Positions 21,482 to 32,900 of a DNA stretch of 64,000 nt are shown one piece after another. The position numbers were made by a program, and so were the translations under genes. Source of the stretch: Lenzites betulinus (taxonomy: Eukaryota; Basidiomycota; Agaricomycetes; Polyporales; Polyporaceae); NCBI GenBank assembly GCA_022264855.1, contig JABYQU010000016.1:372001-436000 (forward strand). Reading direction: 5' to 3'. Positions within the stretch are counted from its first letter, which is position 1. Each line of letters begins with the position of its first letter. Under the pieces are notes generated by a model. The model made no database searches, had not been told where the DNA came from, and saw only the letters and a list, made by a program, of their open reading frames with translations.

Positions 21482-22742
21482 ATGCTCTCCCGCTCTGCCG
21501 CCCGTGCCCTCAACGCCAGCGCCCGCCAGTTCTCCTCCTCGGCCGCGCGCCAGTCCAAGGTCACCGTCCTCGGCGCTGGCGGCGGCATCGGCCAGCCCTT
21601 GTCCCTCCTCCTCAAGCTCAACCCCCACGTCACCGAGCTCAGCCTCTACGACATCCGCGGTGCCCCCGGGGTCGCTGCCGACGTCAGCCACATCGACACC
21701 AACAGCGAGGTTCGTCGCACTCTGCACGCCCTTCCCCACACGCGCCCTGACCCCCGCCAATTGATATCCAGGTCCGTGGCTACCCCGCCGACCAGCTCGA
21801 CCAGGCCCTCGAGGGCACCGACGTCGTCGTCATCCCCGCTGGCGTCCCCCGCAAGGTTCGTCTCGTTCTCTCTTCTCGACGCCTGACACCTCACTGATAG
21901 CCTTTGCCCGCCAGCCCGGTGTAAGCTTCCTTCCTCTCCCGTCTCCCTTCCGTCCCTTCCGTACTAACCCCGCGTGCCCTCCCCTAGATGACCCGTGACG
22001 ACCTTTTCAACACCAACGCCTCCATCGTCCGCGACCTCGCCGCCGCCATCGCCCGCGTCTCCCCCAAGGCCAAGGTCCTCGTCATCTCCAACCCCGTCAA
22101 CTCCACCGTCCCCATCGTCTCCGCCGTCTTCGAGAAGGCCGGTGTCTACGACCCCGCCCACATCTTCGGTGTCACCACCCTCGACGTCGTCCGCGCCCAG
22201 CGCTTCCTCGCTGGTGTCGCCGGCGCCGACACCAAGGACACCAAGGTCACCGTCGTCGGCGGCCACTCTGGTGCCACCATCGTCCCCCTCCTGTCCCAGA
22301 CCCCCGCGGGCAAAGGCGTCTCCGGCGAGGCCTACCAGAAGCTCGTCCACCGCATCCAGTTTGGCGGTGACGAGGTCGTCAAGGCCAAGGATGGCGCTGG
22401 CTCGGCCACTCTTTCCATGGCGTACGCGGGTGCGCGTTTCACCGGCGACCTCCTCCGCGCCATCCACGGCGAGAAGGGTGTCGTTGTGCCCACGTTTGTC
22501 AAGAGCCCCCTCTTCGCCGACCAGGGCATTGACTTCTTCTCGTCCAACGTGGAGCTTGGCGTATGTTCTCCTGTGTTTCCTCTCAAATACAGAGGCTAAT
22601 CAGTCTTTCACAGCCCAATGGTGTTGAGAAAATCCACCCCCTCGGTGAGCTGACGGCCGAGGAGCAGAAGCTCCTCGAAGCATGCCTGCCCGACCTCAAG
22701 GCGAACATCGAGAAGGGCAAGAAGTTCGTTTCGCAGTCATAG
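21482..22742 (+). CDS. MDH1: Malate dehydrogenase, mitochondrial
   Basis: Interconverts malate and oxaloacetate with NAD in the mitochondrial matrix (TCA cycle). Five exons: 21482-21709, 21772-21855, 21915-21920, 21988-22560, 22614-22742, giving 339 aa, normal for the family. The N-terminus [21 protein letters not shown] is an Arg/Ser-rich mitochondrial presequence. Then come the NAD-binding [19 protein letters not shown], the substrate loop [21 protein letters not shown], and the catalytic His in [14 protein letters not shown]. Codon use is strongly C-ending, suggesting high expression. Exon 3 is a 6-nt microexon coding only Pro-Gly, needed to complete the invariant RKPGM loop. A peroxisomal or cytosolic paralogue is less likely because of the presequence. 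Confidence 0.95.
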
Positions 22743-22946
22743 GTGGACTGTAGTCACTCGTTCAGATTGGTCTATAGCATCGTGCAAAAGCGTTGTTGTA
22801 CACTAGAATCTAATGCGAGTCGTCGCTTGTTGGGTTACACCACATACGTCGATACAGCGTGTGCGAATGATATACAGTGAACTGTGGGCCCATCTGAGCG
22901 TGTGTATGGTCTCTCCAGTCGGAAGCACGTACCGGTCGCTCGTATG

Positions 22947-23528
22947 CTACCTATGGCTCCTCCCTTTACCCTTGACCGTCGTGAAGCCGTCCTCATCCAC
23001 CTCGGGCTCTTCCTTCGGTGGGGGAGGCCTGCCGTCAATTAATTCCGGGGCCGTCTCCTCGTCTTCGCTGCCGCTCTCATCCTCCCAATCGCTGTTATCC
23101 CCCGCCGCCTCCTCCGCTGCGACCTTCTTGCCCTGCAGCGTGTCCGCGCGCTCCTCAAATTCCTTCATGAGCGCCGTCCGCCCCACGCTGGCCTCCTCCC
23201 AGAGCCTGACCACGTCCTTCGCGACCGCCTCGGGGCTGCCGTCCTCGAGCACGGTATCAAATTCCTCTGCCATGACCTGCAACAACCTGTCCTCGACCCA
23301 GCCGACGTCCGGCGCAGGCGTCTGCTCCTCGAAGTCGTCCACGATCACGGACGCGAGCCAGCTGCGCTTCGCCGCGGACTCGGGACCGCCCCAGCCCTGG
23401 TCGACGGCGATGCGGAGGGCAGGCCAGTACGCGAGTCGGGCGATGACGCCGCGGGCGAAGAGGACGGAGAGCGCGGGTGGTGCGCTTGAGGTCGCGGGGG
23501 TAGATGTCGAGGATGGCGGGGCGGACAT
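22947..23528 (-). CDS. TSR2: Pre-rRNA-processing protein TSR2
   Basis: Small acidic chaperone that escorts ribosomal protein eS26 and is needed for 20S pre-rRNA processing. Single exon of 193 aa with the start at MSAPPSS (23528). An in-frame extension reaches 23672 but its sequence is unlike the family, so the internal Met is preferred. The WGG motif that names the family is seen as DQGWGGPES, preceded by a conserved helix (LFARGVIARLAYWPALRIAV). Further on come VIVDDFEE, DRLLQVMAEEFDTVLEDGS and a highly acidic C-terminus (DWEDESGSEDEE) ending in DEDGFTTVKGKG, a typical TSR2 end. It is divergent from GRC3, another pre-rRNA factor, with 187 bp between starts. Confidence 0.9.
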   Translation of the reverse strand: MSAPPSSTSTPATSSAPPALSVLFARGVIARLAYWPALRIAVDQGWGGPESAAKRSWLASVIVDDFEEQTPAPDVGWVEDRLLQVMAEEFDTVLEDGSPEAVAKDVVRLWEEASVGRTALMKEFEERADTLQGKKVAAEEAAGDNSDWEDESGSEDEETAPELIDGRPPPPKEEPEVDEDGFTTVKGKGRSHR

Positions 23529-23715
23529 CGTGTAGGACGGCGTCGGCAGAGAGCACAGTGCGCGTGCTCGCTCGAGGGCCTCCTCTTCAAAAATTCGCGC
23601 GCGCGGCTCCGATCTTCTCGCAGCCCGCTCTTCTCTCTCTTCCACCTCCACCGCACTCGCTCCCTTCCGCACATTATCTACCTGGGTTGTATCCTAGCTC
23701 AACACCCCGCCCGCG
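23529..23715. promoter_or_regulatory. Shared divergent promoter of TSR2 and GRC3
   Basis: 187 bp serve two ribosome-biogenesis genes. The region holds pyrimidine-rich CTCTCT runs near 23626-23640. I looked for RRPE or PAC-like words and found no clear match. Confidence 0.5.
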
Positions 23716-26218
23716 ATGTTGAGTGCGGTAGCAGCGCGAAAGGCGCGTCTTGCCCAGACCCAGACGCAGGCAGAAACCCCCGCTCCCCCTCCCGCTTCTG
23801 TCTCTCCTCGCACAGAGGCGAAGGCTCGTACGCCAGCGAGACCGTCATTATCGGCACAAAAACCGTCATCGAAGCGCAAGCCGAGCGCGCCTACAGACAA
23901 TCCCCCGAAGCGAAAGAAAACACAGGGAGCGCGGAATGCAGCCCCTCCGCATGTGCACAGCGCGCGGTACTTCGCCGAGGACGATGCTTTCCGTGCGCAA
24001 AACGATCTCATCGCGGTGGATGACAGTGACAGCGGAGGCTCTGCTGCATCTTCCAGCGCGGTCTCCGACGCCGACGATGTAGTACCCACCGCACGCGCAC
24101 CCGGCGGGAAACGAACTTGGTCTCCGAGTGCCCCTTTCGCGGACTCCTCCGATGAGGAGGATGGGGAGGACGGGGACGAACCTATCGTGCTTGACCGCTC
24201 CCTCCCGATTACCGGCGGACCCATTCCAGATCACCCTCGGGTATTATCGACATTCCAGCCCGTGCGCGACCAAAACGTTTTTCATCTCTCGACTTTGAAG
24301 CGCACTGTGCTACTACTCAAGGCGTCGGACACTGTTACGCTACTGGGAACCTATACTCTGACCATCCTTCGCGGATCTGTCACGTTTGCTGGAGTCAGTC
24401 TTACCGCTTCTACGACTGCCCATCCTGTCTTCGCACCACGGTCATCCCCTGTTCCCGTCATTCAGTGTCTCTCGTCAAAAGATTCTGCTGCAGCGTTCTC
24501 ATCGTCTAAGGACCTCCCAAGACATATCACAGAAGCGGCGTCAAAGTTCGACGCTGTAGTCGTTTTGCAAGAATTGCACACTGGGATCGAGGGACTGGGC
24601 CGGATATGTAGGACATTTGACGGGCTCTTCGCACCCTCCCGTTGGCATAGGAATCAAGTTCGGTACGACTTATGTCTCGACAATGTTTATTTTGTACGTC
24701 TCTTAGTAAATCAAATCATTGGACCGCCTAAAGCTCTTGCGTGTGTAGATTCCCCTCCAAACACCAGACACATTGCCACTAGTCGTCCCTAAGACGTGGA
24801 CCGCGTTCACGGACGCTGTCCTTCCGCTCAGCGACGACGACGACGCTGTCACAAAACGCCCCATCTACTTGGTCAAGGGTCCGAAGAACGCCGGGAAGAG
24901 CACTTTCGCGAGATTACTGCTCAACAAGTTGCTCTCAAGGTCAGCCAGCACTCCTGCATCAACGCACTTTTGTACCAACTGCAACTAGATATCGACGCGT
25001 AACGTACCTGGAGTGCGACCTTGGCCAATCAGAATTCACTCCGGGTGGCATGGTGAGCCTCAACGTAGTCGAGCAGCCGATATTCGGTGTGTGCTTCAAT
25101 CATACACAGTCATCGCCCTATGCTCCAACTGAACCGGTGTCCCAGGACCTCCTTTCAGCCACCCGAGCATCCCTTTTGCAGCCCATTTTGTGGGTGCCCC
25201 ATCCCCGCGGACGTCTCCGTCGCATTACCTCGACGCCATCCATGCACTCATGCAGCAGTACGAGCTGGACGTGCAAAATGCCACTCTGGACGAAGATGCT
25301 TTTGACGACGACGGAGATGACCGCATAACCTCCACCATTCCCCTCGTCGTCAACACCATGGGCTGGACTAAGGGTCTAGGTGCAGACCTCGCGCGGAAAG
25401 TCGAAGAGATCGTCGATCCCTCTGACATCTTCGCATTCGAAACATCGGGAGAATCCCTTCACGCAGCAAGTATACCCGGACCGACCTCAACGAATCCACG
25501 TCGCATCCGCAGTGTCGAGGCAGTTACGCTTGACAACGCCACTTCGCGTTATACTGCCGCGGATCATCGGAACATCTCTATGCTATCATACTTCCACGCC
25601 ATATTCCTGCAGAACGCTGTTCACTCCCCCTATGGGTCACCGCGACCTACGACATGGAACACCATCCTCCCGCTTTGTGCACAACAGCCCTATGAAGTGG
25701 ACTGGCAAACTACAATCGACAAGCTCATCCTGACCGGGGCCGGCTCCGAAGACGTGGTTCCATCCGAAGTTGAAAGAGCCCTCAACTGCGCCATCGTCGC
25801 CCTCGTAAGCTGTGACCCAGGCACTCTCGACAATGAGGGAAATCTAGAAGAAGACGCAAGTAACAGCACGCGAAAGCCCTTCCACTACGAACAAGGCGCA
25901 CTACCGCCCCACCCCAGCACGTCCCGCTGCATCGGACTCGGGCTCGTTCGTGCCGTCTCTCCCTCCTCCGCTAAGCCCGCCATCCATCTGCTTACACCTG
26001 TTCCGCCAACACTTCTGTCCGCCGCACGCGTGCTGGTGATGGGGGAGCTACAACTGCCGATCTGGGGAATGCTCGACTTCCGCACTCTGGACGGCAGCGG
26101 GGAAATCTCGGGACATGAACGTGGGCGGGTGCCGTTCTTGCGCTGGGGCAAAGGCGAGGGTGCAGGTGGAGAGCGGCGGAGGGTGCGTAGAAACCTAATG
26201 CGAAAGGGACAGATGTGA
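23716..26218 (+). CDS. GRC3: Polynucleotide 5'-hydroxyl kinase GRC3/NOL9
   Basis: Nucleolar RNA kinase that phosphorylates the 5'-OH left by Las1 cleavage in ITS2, allowing 26S/25S pre-rRNA maturation. Four exons: 23716-24693, 24749-24939, 24989-25086, 25146-26218. The N-terminal 180 residues are disordered and basic then acidic (nuclear targeting likely: KPSSKRKPS, PPKRKKTQ). The Walker A is GPKNAGKST, followed by TYLECDLGQSEFTPGGMVSL (the family's Walker B-like and lid region), QPIFGPPFSHP and FVGAPSPRTSPSHYL. A later NTMGWTKGLGADL and a C-terminal IHLLTPVPP and LDFR close the kinase fold. All exon phases join cleanly. The last residues are very basic (ERRRVRRNLMRKGQM). Identity is firm; the N-terminal start is the only Met before the homologous part. 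Confidence 0.92.
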
Positions 26219-26691
26219 AGCGTATAGGTTCGACTATGACTACAATAGTTGAATTCTGCCCTACGCCTCTTATCCATCCTGATCCCTGTCGGTAAGATCT
26301 ACGTTCATACAAGGTATGTCGGTGTGCAGAACCATCTCTCTTCGCAGAGCGAAATGCTGAACTAACTTGATATTACTGCACAGAGAGTACCAGACAGCTC
26401 CGCTGTATCCTGACTATATTGCTCCTCGTATATTTGTGTCGTCACAACCGCAGAATAACACAAGGCTTTATTCATCTCTTTGCATCGTCCCATGTTTACC
26501 CAATGAGAGGAAAGCACGCGGTCTGGACCTACGTCGGGTGCTTGAGGCTGACGTTGAGCGCGGAACATCGCCAGGCTCGATCCCAACGCCGGACGGTATA
26601 TCTCGCTCGCCCCGCCAGAGCTCGTCCTCCCTCCTCCCTCCGCACACCCCCACGCACCCCCACAGCCCACCCACGCTCTCCACCCCCCACA
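26219..26691. other. Intergenic interval and left edge of an inverted duplication
   Basis: 3' flank of GRC3, then from 26539 the duplicated segment begins, carrying the GC-rich promoter and pyrimidine-rich leader (CCCACCCACGC-type runs) of the next gene. Frames running through this stretch are composition-driven. Confidence 0.5.
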
Positions 26692-28518
26692 ATGCCCGCT
26701 CTTCCCAAAGTCATCCACAACGGCCTCCACTTCAACCTCCACATCCAGGTCGACCCCGCCACCGGCGAGGCGACCCGGGCGTGGTCGTGGGAGAAGGAGC
26801 AGGTCTGGAGTAGGGACTGGCACCTGGCCGTTCCCAAGGCCAAGTCCGCGGGGGAGAAGGTGCGTGTCCGAGTCGCAGAGCGTCAGCCTCCCTGCCCGCG
26901 ACGCCGCTTGCTCACCGTGCCGGCGACCGCGCATCGAGCAGTTCCCCATGGTGCCCTCCCCCAGGACACCTGCGTCCGCCAACCCCTTCGGGCCCGCACC
27001 GCACGGCCCTCTGGCGTCGGAGATGCTGGCCCCGAGGGAGACACCCGAGATCGGGACCCGCTACTGCCAGCAGTTGCACGCAATTGTCCCCGAGCACTTG
27101 GCGTACAAGATCGGGAAGCTCGCACACGCACGGAGGCCTCTTCGCGAGCGCCTTCTCACCCGCGAGTTCTGGCACCTCCCCCTCGCCGGGGAGGACGGCG
27201 AGGCGCGCGAGGCGGACGTGTCCGCGAACTCTGCGGGGATCGAGATCAAGCTCGTCCGCGCGAGGGACGGCACGACCGTCCTCGCCGAGGGCCTGACCTA
27301 CCACCAGGCGGCCCTCGTCCCCATCCGGGACGCGCAGAAGGACATGGCGATCAAGTACCGCTCGCTGACGACGCGGCGGGCGGACTTGGTGCAGCCTGCG
27401 GCGGCGCAGAAGGTGAACGCGATCAAGTACCGGACGGCCATCGGCTACTAGGTGCTTTCGCTCGATGTTGCCCTCGTGGCGACGACTTGCACACACCCCT
27501 AGTCGGCCGAGCGGCGCTCTCGTCGGGAACGGCGTGTTCCTCTGCCCCCGCGGTGGCAGGCCGCGTAGTGCGTGCGGGCAGCGCCCGCCGCGCTGGCCTG
27601 CGCCGTGGGCAGCCGGGAGAGGACGGGCTTGTGACGCTGGTCGCTGTGAGGGTCGGGAAGCCTGCTGAGCGAGTGCTAGCCTCGCTCGGTGTGGTGGAAC
27701 ACGATGGCCCTCGGATGCAGCTTCTGGTCGAGGTCCGGGGACGCTGCTGTGCTCTCTGCTTCGCGGAGGGTGTGGCGTCCTGTTGTCGAGCAATCGCGAC
27801 TCCTCTTCTTCCTTCTTTCCCCTTTTTGTTCCACAGTCGAGGACCTCGGTCTTCTGGTTCCGGCTTGGGTCTCTGTCTCCGTCTCAGTTTTGGACTTGAT
27901 TTGGACTTGACTTGGACTCGGCCTCGGACTCGTTTCGGTTTCCCGTTCCCGTTCCCGTTCCCTATAGACCCAATATAAGCCAGAGAACACCGTATAAGAG
28001 GAATCCATATTCGATACGATACCCATTGTACACCTAATTCCCTCTCTCCCCCCTTTTTAGCACAGGTTCCTCCGACACCGACACCGACACGAACGAGCTG
28101 CGCGCGCCGAGGACCCAGTGGAGGTATCCCGACCGGTCTGTCCGAGCTCAAGCGTAACCGGGGAGTCATGACCTCGGGAGCGTGGCGGCGAGGCGGATCG
28201 CAGGGTTTCTGAGAACGTGCCCGTCTTCCGCTTCGATTCGTTGTGCTGCTCTTCCCGCTCTTCTCCCCGCAGATACAGGTCTTCAACTCTCTTCGCTCAA
28301 CACCCGGGGGCCGACGACACGAGGACTGGACTGTGGCGCGAGGCTGGGCGAGGGACCTAATCCACCCCCGTGACCCTGGACTCCGTCGCAAAGACCTGCC
28401 GCGGGCTCCCTGCTCTGCGGTCAGGCCTGCTCTCCGCGCCCTAGTTGGCCGGAGATGCAGCATTATTTTTTCCACACCCTCCTCTGGAGGCGTCCCTTTG
28501 GGGACTGGCTTCGTTTCC
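26539..28518 (+). repeat. Inverted segmental duplication, copy 1
   Basis: Nearly identical in reverse complement to 34906-36932. It includes the complete small gene 26692-27451, its promoter and about 1.07 kb of 3' flank. Boundaries: similarity begins at TGCTTGAGGCTGACG (26539) and ends at CTTCGTTTCC (near 28518). No terminal repeats or target duplications are visible, so this looks like a genomic duplication rather than a transposon. Confidence 0.88.
26692..27451 (+). CDS. Uncharacterised 225-aa protein, duplicated gene copy 1
   Basis: Two exons (26692-26859 and 26942-27451), phase 0 junction, 82-nt intron. The protein begins MPALPKVIHNGLHFNLHIQV and continues with WSWEKEQVW and DWHLAVPKAK. 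After the intron come a Pro-rich link, then TPEIGTRYCQQLHAIVPEHL, REFWHLPL, and a C-terminus with EIKLVRARDGTTV and two IKYR motifs. No signal peptide or membrane segment is seen, and I do not recognise a domain. Strong codon bias, a spliceable intron and conservation of the frame in the second copy show that it is a real gene. The copies differ by about three residues (Ala/Thr before the intron, Arg/Lys in HAR(R/K)PL, and the last residue Tyr/His). Function unknown. Confidence 0.7.
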
Positions 28519-28784
28519 TCTTCGTTCCATTTTGCGTGCTCTGACCATCTCCCACTCGAGGTACGTCGCATTTTTCATGACTATTCGATTGTGCTGACAA
28601 GTACCGTCACAGTCCCGCCGGGCGGTCACTACTCGTGCTTCTTGCTACCCTGTACGATGGCGCTCGCATTTGTACATCTATTCCCGTGCAAATTTACGTC
28701 CTTCCCGACGTCTCGTATGTTGCATGCATAGAGCACAGTCCGTAAATGTGCGAAGTACAACGGGAACCCTACATTGTGTGGCAG
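27452..28784. other. Non-coding 3' part of duplication copy 1 and flank
   Basis: GC-rich sequence with open frames on both strands, none resembling a protein. It has short CCGACA/CCGAAA-type simple repeats (28069-28098 and about 27935-27962). The same DNA recurs in copy 2 with indels that break the frames, supporting a non-coding nature. After 28518 the DNA is unique. Confidence 0.5.
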
Positions 28785-29442
28785 TTACTTGAAGACGATG
28801 GCGATATCAGGTCCCTTGGTATTGAGCCATTGCTTCCACATCGTGGCATAACGGGGAGTCCATGGCACGCCTCTGTGGAATACCTCCTCGTCTGTCAGTA
28901 GTCGCGAAATCCTGTAGATTTGTCGGCGGTCACGATTGCTGTAGTATCGGATTTGCTGTGATGCTTCTCTGGGCGTGGGATGCATCTGAGAGGCAGTAAC
29001 GTTAGTTCGGCCTGTCTGACGCTAACTTGGAATTGAAACGTGCACGCACTGGTCCTCGGAAGACCATCCTATGCCATTTACAGAAAGTCCTAGAGGAGAG
29101 GTGGTATTCGGTGCCCTCGTGATCTACGCCCAAGCTTTCCCTACACGGTGGCGGCAGACGCGGGACGTAGTACCTCACCAGGGGTACCGTGGGGGGAACT
29201 GTGTTGGCGTTCGACGCCTGGAGAGCGCGTTGCACCCTTTCTCCCGACCGCCAGTATTTGTCCTCATCCGCGGCCCTGCTGTACCGCCTATAACGTGGGC
29301 GCACGCACCCCCATAGACAACCGAATGCAAGGCGAATCCGCGCCCGGAACCATACGTAAGGGCTCCCCTCCTTCCAGTATTTGATGACTATGATGCTGCC
29401 AGGGAATGCGAGTGGCCATGCGATTAACCACGCCTTGACCAC
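28785..29442 (-). CDS. Hypothetical protein, two putative exons
   Basis: A minus-strand frame from 29442 (MVKAWLIAWPLAFPG) to 29050 can be spliced in phase across a 64-nt GTGCGT..CAG intron (28986-29049) to 28985-28785, giving about 197 aa. The N-terminus has a hydrophobic stretch, then many Arg/Tyr/Trp residues (RPRYRRYSR). The C-terminal exon reads PTPREASQQIRYYSNRDRR and ends near WLNTKGPDIAIVFK. I recognise no domain. A small mitochondrial or membrane-associated protein is possible, but this could also be a chance frame. It is not part of the neighbouring duplication. Confidence 0.3.
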
Positions 29443-29916
29443 AAAATGACATAGACTTTACAACGTCTATTTGTGTAACATTCGTGAGCATGCCTAACGG
29501 TCAAGGTTTTGGAAGACTCACAACGTTAACAGACATCACGGTGCTGCTTTTCAGTGCAGGGGAAAGCACTAGCAGAGCCATAGCTGTAGTTGTGCGACTA
29601 GTGAATGTGTTGCGTTCGACGTGGAAGAGGCGGCCCTGTTGTGGACGGCCTCCGTTCCCAACACAACGTGGTCTCCATGAGGTAGGCAGGTCCAGATCGC
29701 ATGAAGGGTATTAAATGAAAGGCTATGTCAAGCGTAAGGTTCGACACAGCAGCTTTCCCATTCGCGCTATGGCGCATGTCTTCAGCACACCACCACAGAA
29801 CCACAGAAGAACTGAAATCCAAAAAGCCCATGCATACATAAATACTAAGCAAACGTAGCAGCTGTAAGATACACGCGGCTGACACAACCATAAATATGTC
29901 ATGTTCGTGAAGCGTA
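29443..29916. other. Intergenic interval
   Basis: No gene supported. It contains the 3' flank of the Tea4-like gene and short overlapping ORFs on both strands. Confidence 0.45.
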
Positions 29917-32900
29917 TCAATGAACGCGGATGGCTTGCTGTAACAGCTCGTCAAGAGTCTGGGAAAGCAGACAGGATCAGCACTGTGTCGAGAGGTAAAC
30001 AAGTAGAAACACGATCACGCACCTGGTCCATCTCCTCCAACTGTGCAAATGTGCTCTCGTAAATGTCCCTAATTTGTGGATGCAGCGCGTTCCTGTCCAG
30101 CGGTCGACCAAACAGCATCTCTTCCACGGGGTCCAAGGGCAGTCGTTCGGACACACTCGCGTTAAGTGATGCTCGCATTTCTATGACAGCCATCATCTCG
30201 TTGAGCCCGAAGTCGTTCTTCGGCAAGACCAGCTTCGGCTTTCTGTCTTCAGATGGCGGGAGGTTGGACGGCATCGGCCCGGGTGGGGAAGAGGGCGTGG
30301 CTGTCCGATAGTCGGAAACGGCAGATGCAAACGAGGACTGTCGCTCGTGCGGAACGGGGAAGCCGCGACTACGTCCAGTGGGTGTCACCGTGTGCGAGCG
30401 TTGATAGTCTGACTCTCCAGGGCTCGCAGTCCTGTAACTTGAAAGACGTGAGTGTGATGGGGAAGCGACGCGAGGGCCACCCGTGATGGAAGAACCGGTC
30501 CTGTGGTGCGCTGTGGGGGTCGTCGTGCGGGATGTAGAGCTTTCCTGTGGAGGCAGATTGGCTGAATAGGTGGAATCCGAGCTAGTCCGGGCAGAATCTG
30601 TCGTGTCTGTACTCTGACCAGAGGAGGAGGCGGATAAGGGCGCGCGCCCGGCGCCCTTCTCGTGCTTGATCTTGCTCAGTACACGATCCAACTTCGCGCC
30701 CAAGCCATCCTTGCCATGCGCGAGCACCCCATGCAGGAGGTCCTCGCCTGATGGGTTGGATATGACACCCTGGGGACCAGCCTCGCCGCGCCATTCCGCT
30801 TCCACGATGTCACTGATGTCGTATGTCTCCCCGTCCGGCTCGACGTACGAGTATCGCATTCGGTCGTCGACTTCGTAACGCGAGCTACGAATCATGGCGT
30901 TACCAGGAAGGAGAACATCCATGCCGCGGAGGGAGTTCGTGTTAGCAGAGAGGATTGCACGCTGGTTCGCGCGAGTCGCTGCACGCTGTGCGGCGATGAT
31001 CTCCTGCTTCGACGGTTGTCTCCTAATCTCGTCGCCATGGGCGGTTGTGTCTGACGCGGTGCTAGAACTTGCGATGGACTCGCGCAACTGCTGCAAAGCA
31101 AGCTCGTCCAGAGGTGCGGAGGAGCGATGGCGGGAGGAAGAGCTCCGGTATGCTACGGCCCGGCGCAAAATGAACAGAGGATCGTCTGGCCGAACGTCGT
31201 CCTGAGAACCGAGAAGTAGCTGAGCGGAGTCCACCGAGCGACGCTTGCTCTCGAACTTGCGGTCGACCTGACGGTAGGTCGGCGGCCGAGGGAAGGCGTC
31301 GATTACCTTGCTTGACGGGGACAGTTCACGCTCTGTTGTGAGGTCAGCCAACCGTTTTCGCGATACAAAAAGCCATGCCTACCCTTTCCACCCATGTCCA
31401 CGGTCAAGCCATATCTCACCCGAGAAGAGCTGCGGCGCTTCGTCAACTTGTCCTCAACCTCATCTCCACCATCCACAACGCCTTCTGGAATCCCAAACCT
31501 ATCCAGACCCTGCTCGATGACCTCGGCAACCGTGATGTTCTTCGGGAACACGAAGATCTTCTTGCGCATGGTCTGGGAGATGCCGGGGGATGGCACCTGG
31601 CTGGCCTGTGGCCGATTACGAAGTGTGTTTTTGAACACAATCGCCTCTGTCTGGGGGTCGAAAACCATGTCGTCGGGTAGATCGTCTGGGTAAATAACCA
31701 GCTGCATGCCAAACCTAAACGATGGCGAGCTGAAGCGCTCTGGCGGGACATGCGAGCCTCCCCCGGTCGACACAGTCAAGAACTGCGGACGCGAACGTGT
31801 GTGCTCGCCTCCCTCCTCGTCGACGCTCTCCGCGAGAAGGGTTTCGTCGCCCTCTTCAAGGAAGCTGTCGTCTCCACGGCCTCGGCGATTGAGGTAGAAC
31901 TTGACCTGGGAGTCGTCGGTGAAGTCGTTCATTGACAATTTCTTGATCGCCGGATGCATCGAGAGGTTGCTTGCAACAGAGCTGATACTCCCCACACTGC
32001 TACGTTTCACCTTCGGGATCTCCATTGCGGCCTCGACAAGCGACTCGAAGACACCAAGAGGGCGTTCCTCCCCACGAAGAACTGCGGATGAGCCCTCGAC
32101 CTGCTTAATGGTCAAGTAGTAGTCCTTCTCGTCCTCACCCGCCGGCAGGCGGAAGCGCTGGATTGCCTGACGCACGAGGTCTGAAGCAGTTGTGGACGTA
32201 TTGAGCAGCACGGTCTTGAAAGTTGCTTCTGTCTGCAAATGATCTCCCGCAAAGATGCGCACCACACTAAGGTCGGGGAGACCAACGCCCTGTCCATCCA
32301 TCGCTGTCGGAGAAAGGACAAGAGACCCGGGACGAGGACGGGAGCCGCTCGCTGTGAAGCCAGAAGCCGAGCTGTTGGATGAGCTGAACGACATGGAGCC
32401 ACCAGGCATCACAGCGGATGCCGACTGCAACCCATAGGAGGGCTGCGCCTCCGGCGGCGTCGCCGGCGAGCGATTGAGGTATTGCTGGTACAACATCTGC
32501 TGCTGTTGGTCGCGTTGACGGAGTTGGGACGCATGTTGGGAGAGCTGCACCTGGGTGTCGCTGGACTGGCCGCGGGCTTGTTGCGGCTGAGGGGTATCCG
32601 GCGACGACACCTGCTGAGACGGGGCCTGTTGCGGCTGCTGCTGCTGTTGTTGTTGTTGTTGTTGTTGCATAAGCCTCTTTGGGTCCGCGGAGTTCTTCTG
32701 GGCCAGCATCGCCTGTTGCTGCTGCTGTCGCGCACTCGTCGTCGTTGGTGATGATACCTCTGCAGATGTGGGAGGCGTTTGGGGAGAGGAGCGCATTGAT
32801 TTGCCCGACTCTTCCGACTCGCGGCTGAACGAGTCCGCACTCGTTGCGCTGCCTGCGTCGGACCTGTCCTTGCTCTTCTCCTTGTCCTTTTTACGACCAA

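Noticed and set aside
23529..23672. 48-residue N-terminal extension of TSR2
   Set aside because: Overlaps the divergent promoter and is not family-like; MSAPPSS is the better start.
27423..28571. 382-aa minus-strand ORF and its counterpart in duplication copy 2
   Set aside because: Arg/Pro/Ser composition-driven; indels between the copies break the frame, unlike the adjacent real gene.
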